Both the position numbers and the translations under genes were made by a program. The notes beneath the pieces were generated by a model. It saw nothing but the letters and a program-made list of their open reading frames with translations, did no database searches and was not told the origin of the DNA. Shown here in pieces: positions 1 through 11,836 of a stretch of DNA of 64,000 bases (positions within the stretch are counted from its first letter, which is position 1; the number at the start of each line of letters is the position of its first letter). Source of the stretch: Rotaria sp. Silwood1 (lineage: Eukaryota > Rotifera > Eurotatoria > Philodinida > Philodinidae); the NCBI GenBank assembly GCA_905250075.1, contig CAJNOP010000178.1, positions 135,586 through 199,585 of the forward strand, in the 5' to 3' direction.

Positions 1-1280
1 TGAAAGTTTCATCGGATTTGGACGAGGTCGCTGTATCGACCTGGCGACTTCCCATGGACATACCCTACAGAATGATTTCAAACTTCGCATAACATTTATA
101 AAAATTTTCTATAACATCCCAGAGGGATATTGCTGAAACTCACGAAATACAATAAACTTGTCCGCATTAGTTCTGTCATGTCAGTTTTTTTGTGATAAAT
201 TTCATTGCATCAGTGAGTTCATTTACAGGTCACGAATAGACTTATGGCAAAGCTGAACATTTGAATTTGAGAAATTTTCATCGATATTTGTTGAATTGAG
301 TTTGGATACTTTTCTTCATTCTCATCAGTACCTTTTCAAAATATTATCTGATGCATAAATAAATATTTTTAAAAAGGAAATGAGTCTCCTATGTAAGCAT
401 TTGCCTAGCTAAAAATATTAATGGAGCTTGACCGTTATTTGTGACTAATGTCGGTCAATTAGATCATAAATGGCCAGTATTATAAAAGAAAATGCATCTG
501 TGAAATCAATCCTCGTTAGAAATTATATGGTTTTCTAAAACTTTTTCATTACCAAGTATGTTTTTAGTTTGTTTCGCTTTTATGCATTGTCGGTTTACTA
601 ATTTGTTTCTAATCTGCTATCAAAAGAATTTTTCCAAGTAATAAATTATTAGAACACATACTTTTTTTGAAGACATTTGATATATACGTATGTGTGCTTC
701 GCTATAACCAAACAGTGAACTTTTTCTTAAAAATCTTAAGATTTTACATTTAAATAATTCTCACATTATGTTGAATATTGAATGAAAACTATAAAATGAT
801 GTCTAATTTGCATCTTTATTTTTTTCTGTATTCTATTGTGCTAATATGCAATTTTCGACAGACGAAAGCTGCATTTACTAGGAATCTTTCAAGTAAGGAA
901 GGTTGCGTAAGCACAGATAGTCGCTATGAAGTGCCAGCTATATGTGCACACAAAATATTAAGTTATTAGTTGCATATCTTTAAAACAATAGCTCTTGATT
1001 CCCTTTTTCTGTCCACTGTGAAAGCTCTAAATTTCTACCATTATGCACTTCAACACTCCTTTCAGATCGTGTTTCATAAAAGCGAAGGAGTTGGCCTGTT
1101 AGTTGAGAGTAACGAACTTCTTTTTCAATAACATTGGTTTTTGTGATGATAATAAGTTTGAAAAATTGTACCCCATCTGATTTTTAATTGCGGATTGTTG
1201 CCCACTTCTCAAAGTAATTTAGCTGGGAAACTGTCCATGACTTAACGATTCCTGGTTGCGCCACTAACATGAACTTTTCT
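1..1280. other. AT-rich non-coding stretch
   Basis: No gene, RNA or repeat could be supported. A 63-codon open frame at 778-969 has no recognisable domain, and the sequence does not resemble the upstream exons of the transporter whose last exons are duplicated just downstream. Confidence 0.5.
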
Positions 1281-1296
1281 TCTTATTTTTTTCTAG

Positions 1297-1810
1297 GTGC
1301 TGCACCAAGTTTACAAAGTAAGCAGATTGATCAATATTATTGTCAAATATGATTTGTGTCATTTTAGCTTTCTCTCACTGTCCATACTCTATCGATGTCT
1401 ATCACAAAACAATAATTGCCTGCCAATTTGCCTATTCATTTATGATACTTGTTGCGATTTTCTTGAATCATATTTCAACTATTGTACTCCATATTCTAAC
1501 TGTTATTGGTACAGTTTTGTTTGCTTATATTTTTATGACAGCCAAACTTTCTCCTTGTTCACCTTTGGTTGATTAAATATCTGGCAGTGTTTTGGTTGCT
1601 CTTGCTTGGGTGTCAATGTATTGCGTTTTTCATTTCATTCGTATCACTATTGCTAACTATATCAAACACACGTCGGGTCATCGAGGACTTTATTGGTTTG
1701 GCATCTTGACTCAAATAGGATCGTTGCTTGGGGCATTGACTGTTTATTTGCTTACATCTCAGTTTAATATATTTCATGAGCGACATCTTTATCAGTCATA
1801 TGCATGTTGA
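1297..1810 (+). pseudogene. Truncated duplicate of the SLC52 riboflavin transporter (last two exons only)
   Basis: This is a near copy of the last two exons of the transporter at 6100-7904. It keeps the acceptor site (tag at 1294-1296), the 21-nt exon 1297-1317, the 50-bp intron 1318-1367 with gtaag and ttttag ends, and the final exon 1368-1810. The coding frame is broken by one nonsense change: the intact gene has CAA after ...SPLVD and this copy has TAA at 1574-1576. The frame after the stop is still open and almost identical to the intact copy. No counterparts of the first two exons were found upstream, so the copy was born truncated. Similarity continues downstream to about 2080, matching up to about 8260, so the duplicated unit includes 3' flank and probably began in the intron just before 1297. 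Confidence 0.88.
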
Positions 1811-2012
1811 TAACATGAAATTAAAAAAAATAGTGATCACTGTTATCTATTGTTTGTCAAGTACATAAGGAACAACGTTGTTTAGTTCATCTAAGAAACT
1901 TTCATTGCGAAGATGTCTCGAGAATAGAGCGATGATAAATGCTGAAATTTAAGGCAGAATGGAACTCAATCAGGAGAGAAACCGTCGCTAGAGACATAAA
2001 ATTCCACGAGGA

Positions 2013-2079
2013 TGATTGTGGGTGTACGTATTAGTGTAAGAAATGATAAGCACACGCACATTCACATATACACCCAATG
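2013..2079. repeat. Telomere-like hairpin repeat (copy within the duplicated flank)
   Basis: The left arm is gattgtgggtgtacgtatta and the right arm carries cacacgcacattcacatatacaccc. This copy has a homologue at about 8172-8240 downstream of the intact transporter, so it was carried along in the duplication. Confidence 0.5.
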
Positions 2080-4496
2080 ACTATGAATAGAGAGTTTGCA
2101 ACGAAAACAGACGGCAAAAGGCCAATTGGTTGGAGTGTCTTCAATCGATTATGAAGACAAAAACTTATTAAAAGGATATGACATTTTGAAAATGATTAAT
2201 TGGCATTGATGTTGAGTACAGTATGACTTATTTTGAAAAAAACCCACTGTTTTACATATCCAGAATGAATAATATTCTTATTAAATATTTTAATAACTGA
2301 CTTAATATATGTAACAAATCATTCGGTTTCTTTATACACATGTAAATCTATTCGAGATTTAAAACTATTTTAGATATAGATTTCTTTGATAAGATTTTAT
2401 TGATTGATTATTGCCACATTTATGATGATATGATGTTTTAGTCCTTTTTTCCAATATTTTTATAATTCATACTAAATGATTTAGTAATAATATTAAACTA
2501 CACAGGATGAATCGTATTCATGAAGCTTGTTGTGTTTATTTTGGTATTTATGATAGCATTGCTATAGACTATCGAAGATTAAGTCTCCGAGAGAAAGCCT
2601 GCGAAAAAAAGAATGACTCAAATCAGACTGAACACATCGGACTGGAAAGCTTTACCAAGTTACATGAACGATAGAAGTCTTGAAGACAAAATGTTTAAGT
2701 GTATGAGAGCAAGGCTGAAAAAAAGGTCGAAAAAACAATAGAATTCTTAGATGAACTTAAGAACTAAAGAGGATCAGTCCTGATAATTTATCCAAAGAAT
2801 CGCACATGATCTTGATCTCAACAGTTATTCTATATAGAGAAGAAACATATATAAAAAAAAGATGGCATCTTTTAAACGTTTACATGCTTCTTTGAACACT
2901 CAACATGTAAACACAGGAGAAACAGAAATTTTTCCGTACTGGCTTTCTCAATAGATTTTTAACAGCACTTATATTTACTTTAAACGTAATCTATGTACTG
3001 AGTGGTAAGGTTAACATTTGTATACAGTATTGAGCGACTCATGGACTAAAACTCAGAGAAAGAAACGAGTACGAACACGTTTTCGAAAAAATGGAACGCA
3101 TTTTATTGAGCAAGAACGCGTTCATTATCGAATGGAGTTCATTTCCTAACATTGTGTTGCAACGCATGTAACAAAAACACGCCGTTATTTGAGAAGTTTG
3201 TGTTATTCTGATATGAAGATATCTGCTTTCTAGTTGCATCACAAAAAAAGACTGCACCTGATCAATTAAAACAATTATTTCCCGAGCGAGTCGTTCTAAA
3301 TGTTTGTTTTTCTTTCTCTATGGAACTCACATGTATTTTCAAAATAGTGAGTGTAACTTTTAAGAAGAAGTGTTGTGGCTTCGCTAGTCCCCCCCCCCCC
3401 CCCTGATGATAGACCTTAACAACCGAAATTAAAGGTGCTAAACAATGTTAATTTCAAAGGTTAAATTGCCTTACAATATTCTAGAGTTTTTCGAAGTCTT
3501 CAGTGAAGTTTGAATGGGTGACACACGATTGTGAATGTTTTTAATAGTGCAGTTTATGATTCTTGTGTAGATCAAAATTTGTATTCAAGATGTCAACAAT
3601 GATTGTCATTGATCCGTTGATGTGTCGCAGTCGCCATTTGATCAACATCAAAACGTGAATTGATCAAGTTATAACTTTGAAAAATAATCAATATCATTTT
3701 TTTCAAACCGATCGTAATATATAACAGTGTTTTGAGATCGATTACTATAGATGTAATACATATGTAGCAGGGAAAATCAACATTTAGGAATCTTACAAAT
3801 TTTTCTAGGACACATCGCAACTTTACTTGCTCCTACACGAGAATTTCATTTTTTTCCAAAGAAACTTTTAAATTTTCCTTACTTCAATTTTTCCTGCAAT
3901 AGATACCTGCAACAGCTTTATTTGTCATTTAATTTAATGCTTAAAACAAAGAAAAATAAAGCAGACTGCAAGAATTCTTACAAACCTTGAAAGAAACGTA
4001 TAGTTTACAAGAAACTTTTTAGTTTTCGTATTTTCTATTAGTTAAATAAGGCTAAAGAACATAGGTGAGATCAAGTCAATAATAGCTGTTTTTTTTATTT
4101 GAAATTGATAGAAAAAAATCAAGTGTTTACCCTCGATCTTTTAATCAAAAAAAATTGGTTTCACTGAAAAAAACCTGCACTAACAAGTTTTCTTGAGAGT
4201 ATCTTTTTTGTTTAGATACATGTTCTATTCTCAAGTTTTTCTTTAGTTTTATAAAATAGTAATGCCAGAAATTTGGATTAGTTACAATCATTGAAATTTT
4301 ATTTTGTAAAGTTTTATAATAAAGTGCCTATCTCAAATTTAGAAACCTTAGTTTTATTTGAATTCGAATTCAGCATTTACTCCTATTTACAGTATCAACA
4401 GCCGTAGAGATAGATATTAGAATACACATCAGTTTTGTTTAATATATAATGGTTGAATCCACTCAACAGCAACAAAAAATAGATAGAACACGATGG
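2080..4496. other. Non-coding stretch with a C15 homopolymer
   Basis: No gene is recognisable on either strand. The only distinct feature is a run of 15 C at 3389-3403, exceptional in such AT-rich DNA. Open frames at 3039-3257 and 3593-3820 (minus) lack domains and look like chance. Confidence 0.5.
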
Positions 4497-4504
4497 GCGA
4501 CAAC

Positions 4505-5001
4505 CAGAGATGTCCATCGCGGCGCTGCCGCTGCCGCGATGGCCTGTGGCGGCAGCGGCAGCGGCAGGTTTTTTAAAAAATCACCGCGGCAGCGGCGCGG
4601 TAGCGGTAGATTTTTTTAAAATCATCGCGGCAGCGGCGCGGTAGCGGCAGGTTTTTTTGGGGAACATTGAAAAACTGCATGAATTTAATAGAATTTCAGG
4701 GTTTACAAATGAAACACCCCGAGACTGAATGAATCTGATGGACTGGTACCAATATCTCTGGTCAAATATAGTCGCAGCAGTGAAATTAGAAACACTTTTT
4801 TGTAAACCGCCGCGGCACGTTTATTTTATAATTCATCGCGGCAGCGGCGCGGCAACGTTTTTTTTATAAGCCATCGCGGCGCGGCAGCGCCGCGGCAACA
4901 TTTTTTTATAAACCGTCGCGGCGCGGCTGCGGTGCGGCAGCTTTTTTTTCTAAGGCCGCGGCGCGGCAGCGGCAGATTTTCAGCCGCGATGGACATCTCT
5001 G
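4505..5001. mobile_element. Non-autonomous hAT-type MITE with TIRs and 8-bp target duplication
   Basis: The ends form a perfect 19-bp terminal inverted repeat, CAGAGATGTCCATCGCGGC at 4505-4523 and its complement at 4983-5001. The element is flanked by an identical 8-bp direct repeat, GCGACAAC, at 4497-4504 and 5002-5009. A CAGAG start with an 8-bp duplication is the hallmark of hAT transposons. Both arms hold several copies of a GC-rich subterminal word (CGCGGCAGCGGCGCGG followed by a T-run), spaced about 40-50 bp, the kind of sequence hAT transposases bind. There is no transposase frame; the open frame at 4826-5008 is only translated repeat. The GC-rich arms contrast sharply with surrounding DNA. 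Confidence 0.9.
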
Positions 5002-5009
5002 GCGACAAC

Positions 5010-6099
5010 TAAACTCCGCTAGAACAGAAATGAATTATAGGAGAGAGAGAAAGGTGCGTGAAGAAACAGATTCAGAGATATAAGAGACTTGAAGATCAGT
5101 TTTTTCTTTCAAAATCATAAGGCGTTATTATTGGGAAAAACGCGTTCCTTTGAAACACGCTTTACAATCAAGAACTATTCGCTTTAGACAACGTTCTTAG
5201 CATATCAGAATGTGCTCTTTTTTTATTAAAACTACGCACTTTTTAATACTGAAACTACGTTCCTGAAAGGTGTTAAAATTGTCTTAACAACCGACTTTTT
5301 TATTTCAGCGATACGTCCTTGCCCTTTTTTTCATCCTTTTGACCATGCATGTGCAATTAGGACTGTGTTTAAATTAAACAAATACTCTTCCGACAATTGC
5401 TGAAAGTTCACAAAGAAATTTAGTGCATCCAAATTACAGAATTACTTAAAATTGTATCACGTTATAAAAAAAGACGATGAGAAAAGTGTTGCAGCGCTTC
5501 CATATCTTCCTCATTACAATCAAAACTGGCTGCAACTGTCTAATCCGTTTGATAACGATTTAAGGGTATGGGTGGACATCTTCTGTTCACCCACATCTGC
5601 ACCCAGAATTCATCATGTCAAATTTTATCATTTTATGATGACAACCAAAGGAGCATATACGATAGCTTTTTAGTATAAAATGTAGGGAGCACTTCTATGT
5701 ATCTCGTGATATATTTTGCTTGAAATAAAATGTTTTACACAAGACATAAATAACAAATACAAAGACGGACAATTTATTATAGGTTAACCGTTAGTATAGT
5801 AATTGCAACAGGGTCACATTTCATTTTATGTTTACTATTTGATGGATTTTGCACTTTTTTGGTGATCATCAGATAAAATACTAACACCAAAAACATGACT
5901 GAATACTTGAAAGATACAGGATGACTTGTTATCATGCTACAGTAAGTGAAAAAAGAGCTGATACAAAACTGTTTTTTATAGTCATATAAAAAAAAGGTTT
6001 TGCGTCGATCCTTTGCTTTACTTATTGTAAGATAATAACGACCCATTTTTTATCTTTTATATAACTAGTCATTCGCACACTCATTCATCTAACGAATAC
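5010..6099. other. Intergenic stretch upstream of the riboflavin transporter
   Basis: No gene could be supported. It contains a short hairpin repeat at 5563-5606. An open frame at 5452-5673 has no recognisable family. Confidence 0.45.
5563..5606. repeat. Short telomere-like hairpin repeat
   Basis: The left arm reads aagggtatgggtgga and the right arm tcacccacatctgcaccca, around a spacer containing TCTTC. It has the same architecture as the other dispersed hairpins in this window. Confidence 0.6.
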
Positions 6100-7904
6100 A
6101 TGTTGTCATCTCGCATCACTACTCCGCTAGTCTATATTCTTGTCACTTTATTCGGTGTGGGCACATGGCTCAATCTTCAGGGTGTCTTTCTTCAGTTTCC
6201 ACTTATTGTACCACAAGCTGTCGAGGGCTGGAGTTTACCCGCCATTATGGGTCTTATTGCGAATAGTGGCAGCGTAGCTCTTTTTCTTGTAGCTATTATT
6301 CGATGGTGTTCTCGAGGCAAAGTTGCTTACGAAATTCCAGTCAATATTGGTGTATTATCTATCGGCACTGGTGCTCTTTTTGCTCTTGCTTTCCTTTGGA
6401 ACAAGACATCGATTATAGGCGGTTTTCGCCATTCTACTTATCTTATGGCTCTTTCATTTTGTTTAGCTCTCGTTGATGTTACTTCAAGTGCAACATTCAT
6501 GCCATTTCTTCATCGATATGAGCTTCGTTTTCTCAATGGATTCTTATTTGGTGAAGCACTCTCAAGTTTACTACCTGGACTGCTTGGACTCGTTCAAGGT
6601 GTCGGTAAAGAGACTTGTCAAAATGGAACAAGTATTCAGCATCCACCTCGTTTTTCGGTTCAAGTATACTTAATCGGTTTATCAGTGATCATGATTTGCT
6701 CGTTTGTGGCGTTTATCATATTGTGCTCAACAAATATTGGCAGACAAAAAGCTAGTGATACGAAGAAAAGGTTTTAATGAAATTCGTTCTTTTTTCTTAC
6801 AGACAAATCTTATCGGTAATTAGAAACTTTAGGATTAAATTTTTAGAGAAATACAAAATCGAACTATTTCAAAAATAAGAGAAAACATTTATATTTGTTC
6901 GCAGAAACTTCTCACCATCGGTCAGTGGAGAAACTCGAAGCAATAAAATTTAGAATTGTTTGAATCTATCATGTTGTTATTTGAGTGAAATAAAACGTTA
7001 ATTGTTTTTGTCTTAGATCGATAACCAGTGAACTGTCATCGATGTCGTCGATCAATGATCTGTGCGAAAGCGATGTACATAATGAAACACCAGTCAAACG
7101 AATGACTTATAAACAATTTTGGTTTTCTGTACATGGCAGCTATTTATTTATGATTTTCGTGGCGAGCCTCTTCAATATCGGTTTGTATTGGAGAATACTT
7201 TTTATTGAGAATAAGTAATATTGGGAGATGTTCTTCAAAAGATTGTTTATCATTATTATTCAATTGATGCAATTTTCTTCTCAATTTTTGAACACTCTTG
7301 TATACTATCAGATAATTAATAGTTTTCACTGCTGAGAAAAATTTTTCAAATAAAAACAATATGAACTCTTTTTCTTTTTGTCTTCTCTAGGTGCTGCACC
7401 AAGTTTACAAAGTAAGCAGATTGATCGATTTTATTGTCAAATATGATTTGTGTCATTTTAGCTTTCTCCCTCTATCCATACTCTATCGATGTGTATCACA
7501 AAACAATCATCGCCTGTCAGTTTGCCTGTCCACTTATGGTACTTGTTGCGATTTTCTGGAATCGTGTTTCAACTATTGTACTCTATATTCTAACTGTTAT
7601 TGGTACAGTTTTGTTTGCTTATATTTTTATGACAGCCAAACTTTCTCCTTGTTCACCTTTGGTTGATCAAACATCTGGCAGTGTTTTGGTTGCTCTTGCT
7701 TGGGTGTCAATGTATTGCGTTTTTCATTTCATTCGTATCACTATTGCTAACTATATCAAACACACGTCGGGTCATCGAGGACTTTATTGGTTTGGCATCT
7801 TGACTCAAATAGGATCATTGCTTGGGGCATTGACTGTTTATTTGCTTACATCTCAGTTTAATATATTTCATGAGCGACATCTTTGTCAGTCATATGCATG
7901 TTGA
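6100..7904 (+). CDS. Riboflavin transporter, SLC52 family (4 exons)
   Basis: Multi-pass plasma-membrane protein expected to import riboflavin. Exons are 6100-6770, 7017-7180, 7391-7411 and 7462-7904, all with GT/AG introns (246, 210 and 50 bp) and consistent phases, giving 432 residues, close to the 445-470 usual for the family. Exon 1 starts with a membrane segment followed by the SLC52 signature around GTWLNLQGVFLQFPLIV, then LALVDVTSSATFMPF and the GEALSSLLPGL region. After a variable Ser-rich loop, exons 2-4 give VASLFNIGAAPSLQ-TFSLYPYS and the C-terminal GSLLGALTVYLL segment, all aligning with vertebrate SLC52. The tiny 21-nt third exon is needed to keep the reading frame. A polyadenylation signal AATAAA lies at 7913-7918, directly after the stop. 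The start is the first ATG, leading straight into the first helix. Family assignment is firm; substrate is inferred. Confidence 0.92.
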
Positions 7905-8171
7905 TAACATGAAATAAAGAATCCATTATCATTGTTATTTATTGCTTGTCAAGTACGAAACGAACAGTTGCCTTAGTTCACATGAGAACCTTAACGGGCG
8001 ATATTTTTGCCGGTTCGGTCTGATCAGAAGTTTTTCCTCTAATCCTAGAACACTACTACATTTCCAAGATGTTTTGAGAAGGGAGCAATAAAAAATGTTG
8101 GACTTAAAAACAGAATAGATCTCAATCAGAAGAGTAAAAGTTGTTAGAGATATAAAAAACCACGCGGATGA

Positions 8172-8243
8172 TTGCAGGTGTATGTGTTAGTGTAAGAAAT
8201 GATAAGCACACGCACATCTGCATCCACGCATATATCCATACGT
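8172..8243. repeat. Telomere-like hairpin repeat (homologue of 2013-2079)
   Basis: Left arm gattgcaggtgtatgtgtta and right arm cacacgcacatctgcatcca. It is the counterpart of the copy downstream of the pseudogene and marks the extent of the duplication. Confidence 0.5.
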
Positions 8244-8314
8244 TAATGACTATTTACAGAGAATTTGCAAGTAAACCAGAAAGGAAAAGATCAACTACCT
8301 GAAATAATATTTTA

Positions 8315-8351
8315 GGGCATGGGTATGGTCGAAAAGATTCACATTCACACT
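8315..8351. repeat. Short telomere-like hairpin repeat
   Basis: Left arm gggcatgggtatgg, spacer tcgaaaagat, right arm tcacattcacactt. It is a weak, short member of the family. Confidence 0.4.
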
Positions 8352-9061
8352 TGTTTGATTGATTTGCATGTCTTGAAAGACAAAATAGTTTTCACTTTTT
8401 CTCAAACATTATAACAGTCACTGGCAATTCAGAAATTTTAACAGCGAACGTTAATGAATCGATCGATACAATCGATTTTCTTTGAGAACTGCAGATGAAC
8501 ATTTTTATATCAATGTCAGTGCCGTAGCATAGTGGATCATAGTAATTCCAAAGAGTCGCGACCCATGATCGTCTCTATGTAAACAATGGCGAGAATAGTT
8601 TCAAATTATATTGTAATTCTAATTTAGATAACTAACAGTTTTATCTTTTACTGTTTCTGAAGAATAGCCGTTGTTTAGAATTTATCATTCACATTCGAAC
8701 TTGAATTAAGCATCTACTCTCAACACCGACAGCTACAGTCACATCCATCAATATTTTTCATTTTTCCTTATGACAAATTTGTGAAATCAAAAAAAACAAC
8801 GAAACACTCGTAATCAGCATGAAAAATAAGGATTGCTCATATTTTTCATTTATTGCATCTTACATGAAAATCATTGTTTTTCAAGGTAAAAAATAATTAA
8901 ATGCATTTCATTTACTCTTCATAGGATAAGTGCAACCATTAGAAAAGTAAAACTTGGAGATGTAATCTATCTGTTGTTACATGTTCTTATAGTCAATTCT
9001 CACGTGGAAATTTACAAGTGCATAGAGCAAAAACATGTATTCCAACGTCTATTTACCTTCA

Positions 9062-9120
9062 TGTGTGGATATGGGTGTGGATGAAGATACCAAAGACTCA
9101 CATCCTTACTCCACACCCAT
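9062..9120. repeat. Telomere-like hairpin repeat
   Basis: The G-rich arm atgggtgtgga (9071-9081) pairs perfectly over 11 bp with tccacacccat (9110-9120). The loop contains GAAGA. Confidence 0.75.
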
Positions 9121-10357
9121 AATGTCAAATACAACAATAGTACGTGCTTTTAATTTTCTGAAGAATTTTGAGATATAAGTTCTATGATTTGATTCTGATA
9201 GATGTTCTGTAACTTTGGGAATCTTTTCTATTGTCTTTGTTGCTTACCATGTTGAGTGTGACTATTAAAGTCAATCAACTAAATGAGAATCCCACACTCT
9301 ATACCCGAAGATCGCTATGTTACTAGTGAACAATATCAACAAGATTTGCACATTTCAAAAGGACAACGTGAGTAAGCTTTTTGTAAAAATAGATTTCTTA
9401 ACCTATTTATTATCTATAAAGGAGAGTTCTCTACTTCCGACATATTCTCTATTAAGTCAGTCTATAATTAAAAGAAAAAGCTTTGAGGATAATCGCTACG
9501 AATTGAATAGGTGAAACTCGATGAACCTCTTTCATATTATTCGAAAATCCTAAATTATACACGATTCAATAATCCAAAATTGAATGGTCCAAAAAACCAT
9601 GATATAGAATTTTGACATGTCTGTCATACTTTGTGAGAGTCCGACTTTTTCGCTTTACAACTTTAACACTTGTTTTCAATCGCATGTCACGCAAAAAATA
9701 GAACAAATATACTTCAAATAAAAAATTAGTCTGATATACTAAAGTGGTAAATTCAAGACAATCAGTTTTTGCAGAATTATTATAATAATGTTGGGAATTT
9801 TTCTTCTAGTAAGAATCGTGCATTATTGCCAATGTATAAATAAAACCCATCGATAATCACTTTGAAAAGAAATTCTCTTCTGATGTGATTTATTCCATCG
9901 TTTTCTCTTGAATTTATTCCGACTTCATATTCTTAGAACACGTATGAAAATGAATTTGTTTCTTTTGAGATTTCAATGGTTGGAATCTTTTATCAAGACA
10001 TTTATCGACTTATCTATCAACGAGTGGTTCTGTACACTCGAATTTAAGCATTGGATTTTTATTAAACATAATGAGTATAAATCGTTTGATTCTCAACCTA
10101 TATTAAATCACACTCCAATTTTAACTAAAATATTTTTATGGTAGTTGTTTTTTTATAGTTTCATCAACAATTACAGAGATCATCGAGTCTATCCAGGCAC
10201 ATTGCAGTACTAGATATAATTATTAAGACTATGGCTGCGAGTGTAATAATGGATTGATTGACAATGATATACGATGTAGTGAGTCAATTTTATTGACAAA
10301 TCGATTTTCTTCGAATGATGACAAGAAAAGATTTAGCAACTGAATGAGGGATTCGAG

Positions 10358-10410
10358 AGGGTGTGGATGTGGGTGTAGAAAAAGAAAATGTTCACCCATA
10401 CTTCCACATC
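10358..10410. repeat. Telomere-like hairpin repeat
   Basis: Left arm agggtgtggatgtgggtgta, right arm tcacccatacttccacatc. Pairing is imperfect. Confidence 0.65.
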
Positions 10411-11836
10411 ATTCTAACGACAGAAATGTTCATCGACAAAAAAACCATCAATACAAAAAGATCCTTTCTGAATTTCATTTAAGAGAATTAATATTCACTT
10501 GATCACACAAGGTACTGACACTAAGCAACTAGACAATTTCAGTGAGTTCTACAAAACGACCTTGGAAAAAGAATTAAACTGGAAACATATGACCAAATGA
10601 TAATTCTTGAATAGATATATTGTCAAAGCTATCTGATTATCCCTTTAACACGAAAACCATTACGAAAATGATTGCTAGAAAAAAAACACACTCACACTTT
10701 TTGAATGTAAAAGCATAAAAAATATAGGTAATGAAAATGAAACTTAGATTCGGTTTGCATACCGGCATTCATAACTAACTTATGATAATACTCATAAGGT
10801 GAGAAATATTTTCTCCAACAGTGGTTTTCAAACTATTCTTAGTCCGAAAGGAGACACATATTTCGTCTTTGCAAATGAACCAGTGACATCAAAAATAATC
10901 GAGAAGGTATTTTTGTAACGTAGAACCACATTCATGGGTAGCAGAACAAATCTGCCTATAGGATAAGAAAAACTTATCTGCTTATTTTACTATCAAAACA
11001 TCTATCTTCCTTTTTTTCTATAACGAGTGACTAATAGAATATCACAGTAAGTGTTGTACAAATGTCAATATAACTATCGATGTATCACAGTAGAATGGCG
11101 GTCACAAGATAATCAATCGTTTCGGCATCAAACTATCGTTAATTTTTTTGTCCGATTCGAATCACATAGGCTATTTTCATTTTTTTTTACATACTGAAGA
11201 ATATTCTTTCTCCAGATTGATCCACTATTCTGTATCATGCCTCATACACTCTAGAAAATTCTAAATATTTCTAGAGTTACAAATGAAAAAGTCGTCAGAT
11301 CCACAATGATAAATCTCATTTTCAAAAAGCTTTATTTTGATTTAAATTTTATCCTCAATACCATTTGCAGATAAACCTCCATTACATAGAAAAATATTTT
11401 TACTCGTCATGCTATATTATCTACGATGATTATTTGTTTTTAATGGTATTTCATTTATATAAGTTGATATAGGATAAGGACTTTTTCATCCGAAATAATA
11501 TGTCACGAAATAGAAGAAGTAATTATTTTGAGTTTATTAATTGCGTAGAACAAGTAACTCCAATCTATTGAATACGTGAAATACTTACTTTATAATATAA
11601 TAATAAGCTTTTTTTCCATACTGAAACATATCATTCTTTCATCATTTGTTATCGATGCTTTATTTCAATTTCATACTAGCTTTGGAGGGCAGATGAATAG
11701 AGTGCAAGTATTGTAGTATCAAATTTTAATCCTCAATAATAGTGATTTTTGTTTTTGCAACTTATTTTACCTACCCACCTCTTCTCTTTCAATTTCATTT
11801 GATTGCTGTTTTTTTTCTTCTAAAAGGACTATTCGT

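Larger units (their letters stand above)
8244..11836. other. Gene-poor AT-rich stretch
   Basis: No gene was recognised. The stretch contains three hairpin repeats (8315-8351, 9062-9120, 10358-10410). Open frames at 9317-9514 and 9908-10144 are AT-rich, without domains, and are not called. Confidence 0.45.

Noticed and set aside
4826..5008. Minus-strand open frame of Arg/Ala-rich peptide
   Set aside because: It is translation of the GC-rich subterminal repeats of the hAT MITE and ends at the TIR.
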